From Opitutia bacterium (GTDB lineage: Bacteria > Verrucomicrobiota > Verrucomicrobiia > Opitutales > Opitutaceae): a DNA stretch of 35,993 nucleotides. The notes beneath the pieces were generated by a model. The model made no database searches. It saw only the letters and a list, made by a program, of their open reading frames with translations, and was not told the DNA's origin. The translations under genes and the position numbers were made by a program. Below are positions 7,586 through 16,061 of the stretch, piece after piece. Location of the stretch: NCBI GenBank assembly GCA_947461205.1, contig CANHJG010000042.1:1-35993 (forward strand). Reading direction: 5' to 3'. Numbering within the stretch: position 1 is the first letter of the stretch; each line of letters begins with the position of its first letter.

Positions 7586-7946
7586 TCGATCGCCCGTGGA
7601 GCGGGCAGCCGGGCCAGAACCAGGCGTCGACGAAGACGGCGAGGCGGTGCGGGCGGAAGACGAAGTCGGGTTTCACGCCGAAGGCCTTCAAGTTCGGCCC
7701 TTCGCCTTTCCGCCGGAGCGTGGCACCGCGGCGCCAGGCGGTGGCGTCGGCGAAGCCGCGCTGGCCGGCGAGGAATTGGCGAAGTTGCTCCACCAGCATT
7801 TCGGCGATCTCGATCTGGGCTGCGCCCTAGGTGGCATAGGTGTTAATGACGCCGTTTTCGTCGCGCTAGGTGGGCATCGTGCCTGGGACGACGGTGTCTT
7901 CTAGGATGGCGAAGGCGTGGCGGGTGGTAGGAGTGGGGCAGTCCAT
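7545..7946 (-). pseudogene. Vsr-like endonuclease fragment
   Basis: A single minus-strand frame runs 134 codons from ATG (7946) to 7545, interrupted only by TAG at 7866-7868 and 7827-7829. The part GVKPDFVFRPHRLAVFVD followed by AWFWPGCPLHG resembles the core of Vsr-like mismatch endonucleases (PDxVF...VDGCFWHGCP). The Cys and His of CFWH are replaced (AWFWP), and homology stops after PLHG. The rest of the frame is antisense to the toxin tail, so the C-terminal half was lost and the end is fused to foreign sequence. It is non-functional. The N-terminal 70 residues match nothing I recognise. Confidence 0.5.
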
Positions 7947-8406
7947 GCTCTTCGCTCGGGCGTGACAGGGAAGCATACCGCAGCGGAGGGCGGCTGACCA
8001 CGGACGATATTAGTCCCATTTTACGTCATCCGGTGATGAGCAAACCGGGTTGGTGCCGGTCGCGGGCCAGTGGTGTGGAGCGTGGGCGAGCCCACGGCCG
8101 ACGGAGCGCGAGCGAGCTCGCGGCCTACGCTTGGGAGCGATCCGGGGGCGATCCCGAACGCCGGTCGGCGCCCGGGCCTACACCGGTGCGGACTTGCGCG
8201 GCGCGTGATCGGAGGGGCGCAGAAGGAAGACGGGAGGAGACGGGAAGACTCGGGATGACGGTAAGAGGGTAGAGACGGGGGGCTGCGGGTCGCACGGACC
8301 CAGCGATGAGGCGGAAACACCACGGCGCATCCGCCCAGCGTCGGCCGTCGTCTTGTGGTGGAGCGGAGGGATTGCAGGGTACGCGAGGGGAGGGCAGGGT
8401 GGCGGG
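7947..8406. other. Gene-free stretch before the hydrolase
   Basis: There is no supported gene in these 460 bases. They hold the tandem hairpin repeat at 8078-8129, a purine-rich tract around 8210-8275, and presumably the hydrolase promoter, which I cannot locate. Confidence 0.5.
8078..8129. repeat. Two tandem 26-bp hairpin units
   Basis: Unit 1 (8078-8103) is GAG, then CGTGGGC-GA-GCCCACG, then GCCGACG. Unit 2 (8104-8129) is GAG, then CGCGAGC-GA-GCTCGCG, then GCCTACG. Each holds a 7-bp perfect stem. The stems differ at two positions, and both are matched by compensatory changes in the partner arm (T-A to C-G and G-C to A-T), while loop and flanks are kept. Confidence 0.75.
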
Positions 8407-9252
8407 ATGAAGCGAATTTTTTCCTGGGGCGGCGGGATGATGGCGGCGGGCTTGGTCTTCGGGCCGGCTGCGGGTGCCGCGGAGACGCGCGTGACCGTGG
8501 CGCCCGAGGTGAGCGGGGCATGGGCCGTGCCGGAGGCGCAGTGGGACGGGCGGGCGGTGCTGCTGTTGCACGGATTTGCCGACGACATGGATGGGGCGGG
8601 CGATTTGACGAAGCGGTTGGCGGGCGGGCTCGCGGCGCGGGGGATCGCGAGTTTGCGGATCAATTTTCGCGGGGAGGGAGACCGGTTGCGGACCCAGATC
8701 GAGTCGACGCTGGCGATGCGCGTGGCGGACACGGAGGCGGCGCGGGCGTGGGTCGTGCGACAACCGGGCGTCAAGGCGGCGCGGCTGGGCGTGATGGGCT
8801 GGAGCCTTGGGGCGACGACGGCGATCGTGGTCGGGAGCGCGCGGCCGGCCTGGTTTCGGACGATGGTGCTCTGGTCGAGTCCGAGTGGCGATCAGTTCAC
8901 GCAGCTAGCGGGGAGCGAGACGGCGCAGCGGGCATTGCGCGACGGTGTGGCGACGGAGGTGGTGCCGGGATGGAAATCGATCACGACGAAGCGGGCGTTT
9001 TACGAGAGCTTTCGCGGGGTGGAGCTCGATGCGGCGTTGGCGAAGTATCCCGGGGCGTTTTTATCGGTGCGGGGCTCGGGGGATTTTTTGCCGGCGCACG
9101 AGGCGGAGTTCATGAAGATCGCGCCGGGGCGGCCGGCAGAGGCGGTGTTGCTCGCCGGGGCGGACCATATTTTCAACGTGTTTCAACCGGAGCTCGGGCA
9201 CGCGCCCCGGGTGGTGGAGCTGACAGTGGCGTGGTTGGAGCGGACGCTGTAG
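8407..9252 (+). CDS. Exported alpha/beta hydrolase
   Basis: A 281-residue serine hydrolase. Residues 1-25 look like a signal peptide ([10 protein letters not shown]..., cleavage near AGAAE). The fold is marked by [10 protein letters not shown] (51-60, oxyanion region) and the nucleophile elbow GWSLGA with Ser133. A probable acidic residue is Asp226 (RGSGDF), with the catalytic His at 254 (GADHIF). This is the pattern of dienelactone-hydrolase/acyl-esterase-like enzymes, so it probably cleaves an ester or peptide outside the cytoplasm. The ATG at 8407 follows a GGG-rich ribosome-binding stretch and begins the signal peptide; the frame is open 18 codons earlier without support. It is a single gene, and the substrate is unknown. 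Confidence 0.85.
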   Translation: MKRIFSWGGGMMAAGLVFGPAAGAAETRVTVAPEVSGAWAVPEAQWDGRAVLLLHGFADDMDGAGDLTKRLAGGLAARGIASLRINFRGEGDRLRTQIESTLAMRVADTEAARAWVVRQPGVKAARLGVMGWSLGATTAIVVGSARPAWFRTMVLWSSPSGDQFTQLAGSETAQRALRDGVATEVVPGWKSITTKRAFYESFRGVELDAALAKYPGAFLSVRGSGDFLPAHEAEFMKIAPGRPAEAVLLAGADHIFNVFQPELGHAPRVVELTVAWLERTL

Positions 9253-9984
9253 GAGCGGAGTTGAGCGCGGAGAGTTGGGGGTGGAGTGGCGGGGCTTGCG
9301 CTTGGGGGGTGGGCGCTTTGCCTCTCGGTGATGGTGCCGAGGCCGCTCGTGCAGAAACCGCCCGAAGGTCAGCACGGCGTGGGGCGCGTGGGCGCGCACG
9401 CTCGCCGCGGAGGCGCCGTTGGGGTCGCTGGCGACGGCCCTCAGCTGGCCTCGGCTCTGCTGGAACCGCCGCCAGCACTCCCCCAGCGCGTCGCCACCGC
9501 GTCCGTCGCCCCACACCCCGGCTCAGGCCCGGAGAAAAGCGAAAGTGACGAAACTTTCCGGAAGAACCCCGGGTCGTTCGGCTCGGGATTTCTGGTTCAA
9601 TGGGCCGTAGTGGCGCGTATCCACCGGAAGACGTCCGGGAAAACTCGCCGCTGGCGTCCAGCCCTCCCCTCGGAAAAAACGCAGTCACGGCGGATTTCAG
9701 TGGGATTCCTCCTCTCAAATCATCGATTAGCGCCGCCGCGGTTCGCGGTAAACTCCCGCCGCCTCTGCCATTTTTTCCCAGTTCAACCGCCGCGCGGCCC
9801 GGGACTGGGTTGGAGCCGGCGCAGGTCGGAGCCGTCGATGCGTGATCAGCCGCGCTGGAACGCGGGTGCGGTGATCCTGTTGCCGTCCGGGGGGCGTCGG
9901 AAGTTTTTCGAAAACCGTCTTGCGCGACGGAGGGCGCAGGGCAACTCTACGGGCGATTTTATCTCCCGCCGCATCCTTCCCACC
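9253..9984. other. Long region upstream of the nuo operon
   Basis: 732 bases without an intact gene. It contains the ISL3-like transposase scrap (9336-9490) and an inverted repeat GAAAGT/ACTTTC (9541-9546 and 9553-9558). No nuoA-like frame is present on either strand. The nuo promoter must lie here or further upstream, but no clear -35/-10 pair or strong ribosome binding site is visible. Confidence 0.5.
9336..9490 (-). pseudogene. ISL3-family transposase fragment
   Basis: The minus-strand frame reads [20 protein letters not shown], continuing to [22 protein letters not shown]3 transposases have a block of the form LKAVATDM...AVREHAPHAVxVFDRFHV around the catalytic Asp residues. Here the second Asp is changed (TFGRF for FDRF). 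Only about 50 codons are recognisable, with no ends or target duplication seen. It is a remnant of an old insertion close to the nuo promoter. Confidence 0.6.
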
Positions 9985-10494
9985 ATGGTCACCTCCAACA
10001 ACGAACTCGCCTACAACAGCAAGATAGAGGGGGAGGTCGTCGTGACCCGGGCCGACGCGGTCATTAACTGGATCCGCACGAATTCCATGTGGCCGATGCC
10101 CATGGGCCTCGCCTGCTGCGCCATCGAGCTGATGGGCACGGCGTCCAGCCGGTTCGACATCGCGCGCTTCGGGGCGGAGGTCATGCGGTTTTCGCCGCGC
10201 CAGTCCGATTGCATGATCGTGGCGGGCACCGTCACGTACAAGATGGCGAGCGTGGTCCGCCGCATTTACGACCAGATGGCGGAGCCCAAATGGGTCATCG
10301 CGATGGGGGCCTGCGCCAGTACGGGCGGCATGTATCGCAGCTACGCGACGCTTCAGGGGGTCGATCGGATCATCCCGGTGGACGTCTATATCAGCGGTTG
10401 CCCGCCGCGGCCCGAAGCCCTGATCGATGCGCTCATGAAGCTCCAAGCCAAGGTCCGCACGGAGCCTTCAGCCAATAAGCTCCTGTCCGCCTGA
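9985..10494 (+). CDS. nuoB: NADH:quinone oxidoreductase subunit B
   Basis: A 169-residue peripheral-arm subunit of complex I that carries cluster N2, the last iron-sulfur cluster before quinone. Ligands are visible: Cys44-Cys45 (GLACCAIE), Cys110 (MGACAS) and Cys139 (ISGCPPRPE). The segments [12 protein letters not shown] and APRQSD-like [15 protein letters not shown] are typical of NuoB. The ATG at 9985 gives the normal length; an in-frame extension of more than 200 codons upstream is not conserved. It is the first gene of the operon here; nuoA, which normally precedes it, is absent. nuoC follows after 59 bases. Confidence 0.97.
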   Translation: MVTSNNELAYNSKIEGEVVVTRADAVINWIRTNSMWPMPMGLACCAIELMGTASSRFDIARFGAEVMRFSPRQSDCMIVAGTVTYKMASVVRRIYDQMAEPKWVIAMGACASTGGMYRSYATLQGVDRIIPVDVYISGCPPRPEALIDALMKLQAKVRTEPSANKLLSA

Positions 10495-10553
10495 TCGCGC
10501 CGCCGGTTTTTTCGCCCGCCGACCAACGCTTTTTCCCCCTCACCGCACCTTTC

Positions 10554-11177
10554 ATGTTCGCCACCGCCGACGTCACGACCGCTCTCAAGGGAAAATTTCC
10601 TCAGGTGAGCGACCGCCCCAGTTCCGACCTCCCGGCGTTCAACGTGCCGGTGGGCGAGGTGCTCGCCGTGTTGGCTTACCTGCGTGACGAGGGCGGGTTC
10701 GATATGTTGGTGGATTTGACCGCGATCGACTGGGCCGAGGGCGCCTCGCCGCGGTTCACGGTCGTGTATCACCTGCTGGCCACGACCCGCGGCGCCTACG
10801 TCCGGATTGCCACGAACTGCCCGAGCGACGCCGTGCCCGCGGTCCCCAGTGCGGTCGGCCTCTGGCCCGGCGCCAACTGGCATGAGCGAGAGTGCTTCGA
10901 CCTGTTCGGTATCACGTTTGCCGGCCACCCCGACCTGCGCCGGATTTTGATGTGGGACGGCTATCCCTATCACCCGCTGCGCAAGGAATTCCCGTTGGCC
11001 GGCATCGAGACGGTGCTCCCCGACGTCGAAGTCGCCGCGGAGACGAAGGCCAAGGTCATCGCTGCGCCGATGGCCGGCGGACCGTTTGTCGCCTCGGTGG
11101 GGGAAATGAACCTGACGGACGCCGAGCCGCGCGCCAAAGACGAGAGCTGGAACGAGCGGAAGGAGAAACCGGAATAA
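10554..11177 (+). CDS. nuoC: NADH:quinone oxidoreductase subunit C
   Basis: A 207-residue subunit of the complex I connecting module, near the NuoB/NuoD interface. The signature WHERECFDLFGITFAGHPDL followed by RRIL and HPLRKEFPL is the 30-kDa subunit motif. Upstream, MLVDLTAIDW and FTVVYHLL are also typical. The last ~35 residues form a charged tail (AEPRAKDESWNERKEKPE) beyond the conserved domain. It is not fused to NuoD. It is followed by nuoD after 33 bases. Confidence 0.96.
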   Translation: MFATADVTTALKGKFPQVSDRPSSDLPAFNVPVGEVLAVLAYLRDEGGFDMLVDLTAIDWAEGASPRFTVVYHLLATTRGAYVRIATNCPSDAVPAVPSAVGLWPGANWHERECFDLFGITFAGHPDLRRILMWDGYPYHPLRKEFPLAGIETVLPDVEVAAETKAKVIAAPMAGGPFVASVGEMNLTDAEPRAKDESWNERKEKPE

Positions 11178-11210
11178 GCGCTCCGCTTCGTCCGCCGACT
11201 TTCAACCACG

Positions 11211-12443
11211 ATGGCTACTGAATTCGCTTTTCCCGACAGCGCCGCCAAAGCCGCGGGCGCTCCGCCGGAGTTCCAGACCGAAAAAATGTCGCTCTCGATG
11301 GGCCCGTCGCATCCGTCGACCCACGGGGTGCTCCGTCTGCAAATGGAACTCGACGGTGAGATCCTGACCAAGTGCGACCCGGTCCTCGGCTACCTGCACC
11401 GCGGCGACGAGAAGATCGCGGAGAACATGACTTACAACCAGTTCGTGCCCTACACGGACCGGTTGGATTACCTCGCCCCGCTCGCGAATAATATGGCCTA
11501 CGCCATCGCGGTCGAGCGCCTCGCCAAACTCGAGGTGCCGGCGCGCTGCCAGGCGATCCGCGTCATCACCGCCGAGCTCGCGCGCGTTTCCTCGCACCTC
11601 ATGGGCCTCGGCGCCTTCGGTATCGATACGGGCGCTTGGACGGTATTCATGTACTGTTTCACCGAGCGCGAGAAACTCTACAAGCTGTTCGAGGAACTCA
11701 CCGGCGCGCGCTTCACCACGAGCTATGCCCGCATCGGCGGCCTCCAGCGCGATGTGCCCGAGGGCTGGACGAAGAACGTCAACGCGTTCTGCGACCAGTT
11801 TCTCCCGATTCTCGACGAGATTCTCGGGCTCCTGACGCGCAATAAGATCTTCATGGACCGCTCGGTCGACATCGGCGTGATTTCGAAGGCGGACGCGATC
11901 GCCTACGGGCTCACCGGCCCGAATCTCCGCGGTTCCGGCGTCGGCCTCGATCTCCGCAAAGACAAACCTTACTCCGGCTACGAGCAGTATGAGTTCGACG
12001 TTCCTGTCGGCACGAAGGGCGACTGCTACGACCGCTATCTCGTCCGCGGAGAGGAGATGAAGCAGTCGGTCCGCATCATCAAACAGGCCGTCGCGAAATT
12101 TCCGGGCGGCGACTGGTATGCAAAGGACGCGCGGAAAATCTTCGCGCCGCCGAAGGACAAGATCCTCACGTCGATGGAGGAGTTGATCCAGAATTTCATG
12201 ATTGTGACCGAGGGCCCGCAGATGCCAGCCGGAGAGGTCTACTTCGAGGCCGAAAACCCGAAGGGCGCGCTCGGTTTCTACGTCGTGAGCAAGGGCGGCG
12301 GCGTACCGTGGCGCCTGAAGATCCGCTCCCCCTCGTTCTGCAATCTCTCGATTCTTCCCAAGGTCTGCGTCGGCGCCCTGATTTCCGACGTCGTCTCCAT
12401 TCTCGGCTCGTTCGACTTCGTGATGGGCGAGTGCGACCGCTAA
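11211..12443 (+). CDS. nuoD: NADH:quinone oxidoreductase subunit D
   Basis: A 410-residue 49-kDa-type subunit that forms the quinone-binding pocket with NuoB. Visible signatures: MGPSHPSTHGVLRL, LGYLHRGDEKIAE, DRLDYLAPL, ELARVSSHLMGLGAFGID, GPNLRGSG, and the C-terminal IRSPSFCNL...DVVSILGSFDFVMGECDR. The His of PSTHG and the Tyr of the following DRLDY region lie where quinone contacts are known. The C-terminal GECDR replaces the usual GE(V/I)DR. The ATG follows a short gap after nuoC. Confidence 0.97.
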   Translation: MATEFAFPDSAAKAAGAPPEFQTEKMSLSMGPSHPSTHGVLRLQMELDGEILTKCDPVLGYLHRGDEKIAENMTYNQFVPYTDRLDYLAPLANNMAYAIAVERLAKLEVPARCQAIRVITAELARVSSHLMGLGAFGIDTGAWTVFMYCFTEREKLYKLFEELTGARFTTSYARIGGLQRDVPEGWTKNVNAFCDQFLPILDEILGLLTRNKIFMDRSVDIGVISKADAIAYGLTGPNLRGSGVGLDLRKDKPYSGYEQYEFDVPVGTKGDCYDRYLVRGEEMKQSVRIIKQAVAKFPGGDWYAKDARKIFAPPKDKILTSMEELIQNFMIVTEGPQMPAGEVYFEAENPKGALGFYVVSKGGGVPWRLKIRSPSFCNLSILPKVCVGALISDVVSILGSFDFVMGECDR

Positions 12444-12465
12444 TTATTTCCCGCGACCCGCGACG

Positions 12466-12951
12466 ATGAATCTCAAGCCCACCACGCTCACGCAGATCGA
12501 CGAGGTAATCACACATTACCCGACGAAACGCAGCGCCACGCTCCCGCTCCTGCACCTCATCCAGGAGGATGTCGGCTACATTCCCGAGGGCGCCATCGAG
12601 TGGATCGCCACGAAGCTCGAGCTCGAGCCGATCAACGTTTACGAGGTCGTGACCTTTTATCCGATGTTCCGGCAGAAGCCCATCGGCCGCCGCCACATCA
12701 AGGTCTGCCGCACGCTCTCCTGCGCACTCTTGGGCGGCTACAAGACCTGCGAGCAGTTCGAAAAGGAATTTAACACGCACCGCGGCGAGGTCTCGCCCGA
12801 CGGCGAGGTCACGGTCGACTTCGTCGAGTGCCTCGCCAGCTGCGGCACCGCGCCCGTCGTCCTGATCGACGACGACCTGCACGAGAAGGTCGATTGCGCG
12901 AAGGCGAAACAGCTCAGCGCCCAGATCAAAGCCGAAGCGAAGAAACGCTAA
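12466..12951 (+). CDS. nuoE: NADH:quinone oxidoreductase subunit E
   Basis: A 161-residue thioredoxin-fold subunit of the NADH-oxidising module that holds a [2Fe-2S] cluster (N1a). Ligands: Cys81 and Cys86 (CRTLSC) and Cys122 and Cys126 (CLASC), the C-x4-C/C-x3-C spacing of the 24-kDa family. The helical N-terminal part (LPLLHLIQEDVGYIPEGAIEWIA, then NVYEVVTFYPMF) matches NuoE. It lies 22 bases after nuoD and 5 bases before nuoF. Confidence 0.97.
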   Translation: MNLKPTTLTQIDEVITHYPTKRSATLPLLHLIQEDVGYIPEGAIEWIATKLELEPINVYEVVTFYPMFRQKPIGRRHIKVCRTLSCALLGGYKTCEQFEKEFNTHRGEVSPDGEVTVDFVECLASCGTAPVVLIDDDLHEKVDCAKAKQLSAQIKAEAKKR

Positions 12952-12956
12952 CCACC

Positions 12957-14318
12957 ATGGCCGCTCCGACCCAACGCCGCATCATTTTCCAGCACATCGA
13001 CGAGCCCGGTTACTCGAACGATCTCGCCTGCTATGTCCGCCACGGCGGCTACGACGTCCTCAAAAAGGCCGTCACGCGTCCGCCCGCGGAGCTCATCGAC
13101 GAGGTAAAAAAATCCGGCTTGCGCGGCCGCGGCGGTGCGGGTTTTCCCTGCGGCGTGAAGTGGGGCCTGGTCGACCGCAAGAGCGGCAAACCGATTTACC
13201 TGATCGTCAACGCCGACGAGTCCGAGCCGGGCACCTTCAAGGACCGCTATATCATGCATCAGGACCCGCACCAGTTGATCGAGGGCACGATGATCTCGTG
13301 CTTCGCGAACAACGTGAAGCAGGCCTACATTTATATCCGCGGTGAGATGCCCCACGGCGCGCGCATCCTAGAAAAAGCCATCGCCGAGGCCCGGGCGGCC
13401 GGCTTCGTCGGAAAAAACATCCTCGGGACGACCTACTCCTGCGACATCTTTGTACACCGCGGCGCCGGCGCCTACATCTGCGGCGAGGAGACCGGCCTGA
13501 TCGAGTCGCTCGAAGGCAAGCGCGCCAACCCGCGCATCAAGCCTCCCTACTTCCCGGCCGTCCTCGGGCTCTACCAGTGCCCGACGATCGTGAACAACGT
13601 CGAGACGCTCTGCCACGTGAAACACATCGTCGAATTTGGCGGCGACGCTTTCACGAAAATCGGCACGCCCAACAACACCGGCACGCGCATTTTCTGCGTC
13701 AGCGGCCACGTGCAACGCCCCGGCTACTACGAGTTCGAGGCCGGTAAGATCACAATGGGCCAGCTCCTCCACGAGGTCTGCGGCGGACCGCTCCCCGGCC
13801 GTACGTTCAAGGCTGTCATCCCCGGCGGCTCGTCGGCGAAAATTCTTCGTTTCGGCGAACGCTTCAAAGGCAAACGCAAGGTCGGCGCTGAGATGGTCGA
13901 CTACGACTGGGGCGTCGAGGATGTGCCCATGGATTTCGATTCGCTCGGCATGATTGGTACGATGGGCGGCTCTGGCGGCGTGATCGTGATGGACGACACG
14001 GTCAACATGGTCGAGGCCCTCGCCAACATCAACGCCTTCTACTCCCACGAAAGCTGCGGCCAGTGCACCCCCTGCCGCGAAGGTTCGTTGTGGATGAAAA
14101 AAATCACTACCCGCATGGTCCACGGCCAAGCCCGCAGCGAGGACGCCGCACTCCTCAAGAGCGTCGCCGACCAGATTCCCGGCCGCACGATCTGCGCCTT
14201 CGGCGAAGCCTGCTCGTGGCCGACCCAGAGCTTCATCGCGAAGTTCGGCGACGAGTTTAAGCACTACCCCGAGACCAAGAAAACCGCGAAGCCCGCCGGC
14301 GCGCCCGAACTCGTCTAA
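12957..14318 (+). CDS. nuoF: NADH:quinone oxidoreductase subunit F
   Basis: A 453-residue subunit that binds NADH and FMN and passes electrons to cluster N3. GLRGRGGAGFPCGVKW (55-69) is the FMN/NADH glycine-rich motif; NADESEPGTFKDR (85-97) and GAYICGEETGLIESLEG (171-187) complete the nucleotide site. The [4Fe-4S] ligands are Cys367, Cys370 and Cys373 (ESCGQCTPC) and Cys413 (TICAFGEA). The ATG at 12957 is 5 bases after the nuoE stop; an earlier in-frame start would lie inside nuoE. The presence of E, F and G shows this is the NADH-oxidising, not the ferredoxin-type, complex. Confidence 0.97.
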   Translation: MAAPTQRRIIFQHIDEPGYSNDLACYVRHGGYDVLKKAVTRPPAELIDEVKKSGLRGRGGAGFPCGVKWGLVDRKSGKPIYLIVNADESEPGTFKDRYIMHQDPHQLIEGTMISCFANNVKQAYIYIRGEMPHGARILEKAIAEARAAGFVGKNILGTTYSCDIFVHRGAGAYICGEETGLIESLEGKRANPRIKPPYFPAVLGLYQCPTIVNNVETLCHVKHIVEFGGDAFTKIGTPNNTGTRIFCVSGHVQRPGYYEFEAGKITMGQLLHEVCGGPLPGRTFKAVIPGGSSAKILRFGERFKGKRKVGAEMVDYDWGVEDVPMDFDSLGMIGTMGGSGGVIVMDDTVNMVEALANINAFYSHESCGQCTPCREGSLWMKKITTRMVHGQARSEDAALLKSVADQIPGRTICAFGEACSWPTQSFIAKFGDEFKHYPETKKTAKPAGAPELV

Positions 14319-14333
14319 CCTTTTCCTGCTCCG

Positions 14334-16043
14334 ATGATCGCTCCGCCCAAACCCGACCTCGTCACCGTCAACATCGACGGCCGGGAGATCGCCGTGCCCA
14401 AAGGCACCAACGTCATCGAGGCCGCCCGCCTCGTGAACGTTGACGTGCCGCACTACTGCTACCATCCGAAGCTCACCATCGTGGGCAATTGCCGGATGTG
14501 TCTCATCGAAATGGGCATGCCCGCCGTCGATCCCGCCACCAAGGCGCCGATTATGGATCCGGCCACCGGCAAACAGAAAATCAACTGGATCCCGCGCCCT
14601 CAGATCGGCTGCGGCACCAACGTCTCGCCCGGCCTCCACGTCAAGACGACGTCTCCCATGGTCAAGGACGCCCGCGAGGGCGTGATGGAGTTCCTCCTGA
14701 TCAACCACCCGCTCGACTGCCCGATCTGCGACCAGGCCGGCGAGTGCAAACTCCAGGAACAGTCCACCGGCTACGGCCGCGGCTACTCGCGCTTCGTCGA
14801 ACAGAAGAACGTGAAGCCCAAGCGCACCCAGCTCGGGCCGCGCGTCACCCTCGACGACGAGCGCTGCATCCTCTGCTCGCGCTGCATCCGCTTCTCGAAG
14901 GAAATCGCGAAGGACGACGTCCTCGGGTTCATCGACCGCGGCAGCTATTCGACGCTCACCTGCTTCCCCGGCAAGCAGCTCACGAACAACTACTCGCTCA
15001 ACACGGTCGACATCTGCCCCGTCGGTGCGCTTACCAGCACGGATTTCCGTTTCAAGATGCGGGTCTGGTTTCTCAAGCAGACCAACAGCCTCGACACCGA
15101 ATCCTCCGTCGGCGCCAACACCGTCGTCTGGTCCCGCGAGGGCCAGATCTACCGCATTACGCCCCGCCGCAACGACGAGGTGAACGACACGTGGATGGCC
15201 GACTCCGGTCGCGAACTCTTCAAGACCCTCCGCGCCGCCGACCGCCTCACCGCAGTCAAGGTCAACGGCGCCGACAGCGGCCTCGACCTCGCCGCGAATG
15301 CCGCCGCCGATCTGTTCAAGGCCTATGCCGGCGCCATCGCCGTCGTCGGTTCCGCCCGCAGCACCGTCGAGGAACAATTTCTCACGAAGAAACTCGCCGT
15401 CGCGCTCAACGCGCCGACGCAGCTCGTCAGCCGGGTGGGGCCGGGGGACACGCTCCTCATCTCTGCCGACCGCAACCCGAACGTCCGCGGCGCCCTCGTC
15501 ACCGGCCTCATCGCCGCGTTGCCGGCGCAGACCCTCCCCGCGCTCGCCGCGTCCGTCGACGCCGGCAAAACCAGGGTGATCGTCTCGGTCGGCGAAGACC
15601 TCGCCGCCGCGGGCCTCACCGCCGCGCAGCTCGCGAAAGTTGCCGTGGTCTATCTCGGCACGCACGCCAACGCCACGAGCGCCGTCGCGAAAGTGGTCCT
15701 CCCGACCCTCGCCGTTTTCGAGAAGAACGGCACGCTGGTGAACCAGCAGTTCCGTCTCCAGAAATTCGCGAAAGCCGTCCCCGCGCCCGCGGGAGCGACC
15801 GACGACCTGATCGTTCTTGCTAAGCTGGCTGCCGCGGCCGGTGCTTCGGTTCCGTCCGACCTCGGTTCGCTCTGGAAACTCCTCGCTGCCGAGGTGCCCG
15901 GCCTCGGTCCGATCACCTACGCGAACCTGCCCGAGACCGGTCTCCTCCTCGACGCGACGCCCTTTGCCGCGTTGCCCTTCGTCGAGGGCGAAACGCTCCA
16001 CTACAAACCCGTTGCTCCCGCGGTCGCCGTCGCGACTGCCTAA
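14334..16043 (+). CDS. nuoG: NADH:quinone oxidoreductase subunit G
   Basis: A 569-residue subunit of the peripheral arm. N-terminal ferredoxin domain with [2Fe-2S] ligands Cys42, Cys53, Cys56 and Cys93. Next is the His-ligated [4Fe-4S] cluster (His125, Cys129, Cys132, Cys138; HPLDCPICDQAGEC). The second [4Fe-4S] site has Cys178, Cys181, Cys184 and Cys228. A molybdopterin-oxidoreductase-like domain fills the rest. The protein is on the short side of the family (many are 650-900), with a reduced C-terminal domain and no extra N7-type CxxCxxxC motif seen. The reduced domain is alanine-rich but keeps AKVVLPTLAVFEKNGTLVN, typical of NuoG. Confidence 0.96.
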   Translation: MIAPPKPDLVTVNIDGREIAVPKGTNVIEAARLVNVDVPHYCYHPKLTIVGNCRMCLIEMGMPAVDPATKAPIMDPATGKQKINWIPRPQIGCGTNVSPGLHVKTTSPMVKDAREGVMEFLLINHPLDCPICDQAGECKLQEQSTGYGRGYSRFVEQKNVKPKRTQLGPRVTLDDERCILCSRCIRFSKEIAKDDVLGFIDRGSYSTLTCFPGKQLTNNYSLNTVDICPVGALTSTDFRFKMRVWFLKQTNSLDTESSVGANTVVWSREGQIYRITPRRNDEVNDTWMADSGRELFKTLRAADRLTAVKVNGADSGLDLAANAAADLFKAYAGAIAVVGSARSTVEEQFLTKKLAVALNAPTQLVSRVGPGDTLLISADRNPNVRGALVTGLIAALPAQTLPALAASVDAGKTRVIVSVGEDLAAAGLTAAQLAKVAVVYLGTHANATSAVAKVVLPTLAVFEKNGTLVNQQFRLQKFAKAVPAPAGATDDLIVLAKLAAAAGASVPSDLGSLWKLLAAEVPGLGPITYANLPETGLLLDATPFAALPFVEGETLHYKPVAPAVAVATA

Positions 16044-16061
16044 CCCCACGTCGCCCGCACC

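Noticed and set aside
13368-16049. 893-codon minus-strand frame across nuoF-nuoG
   Set aside because: An antisense shadow of two well-conserved nuo genes in high-GC DNA; no family motif.
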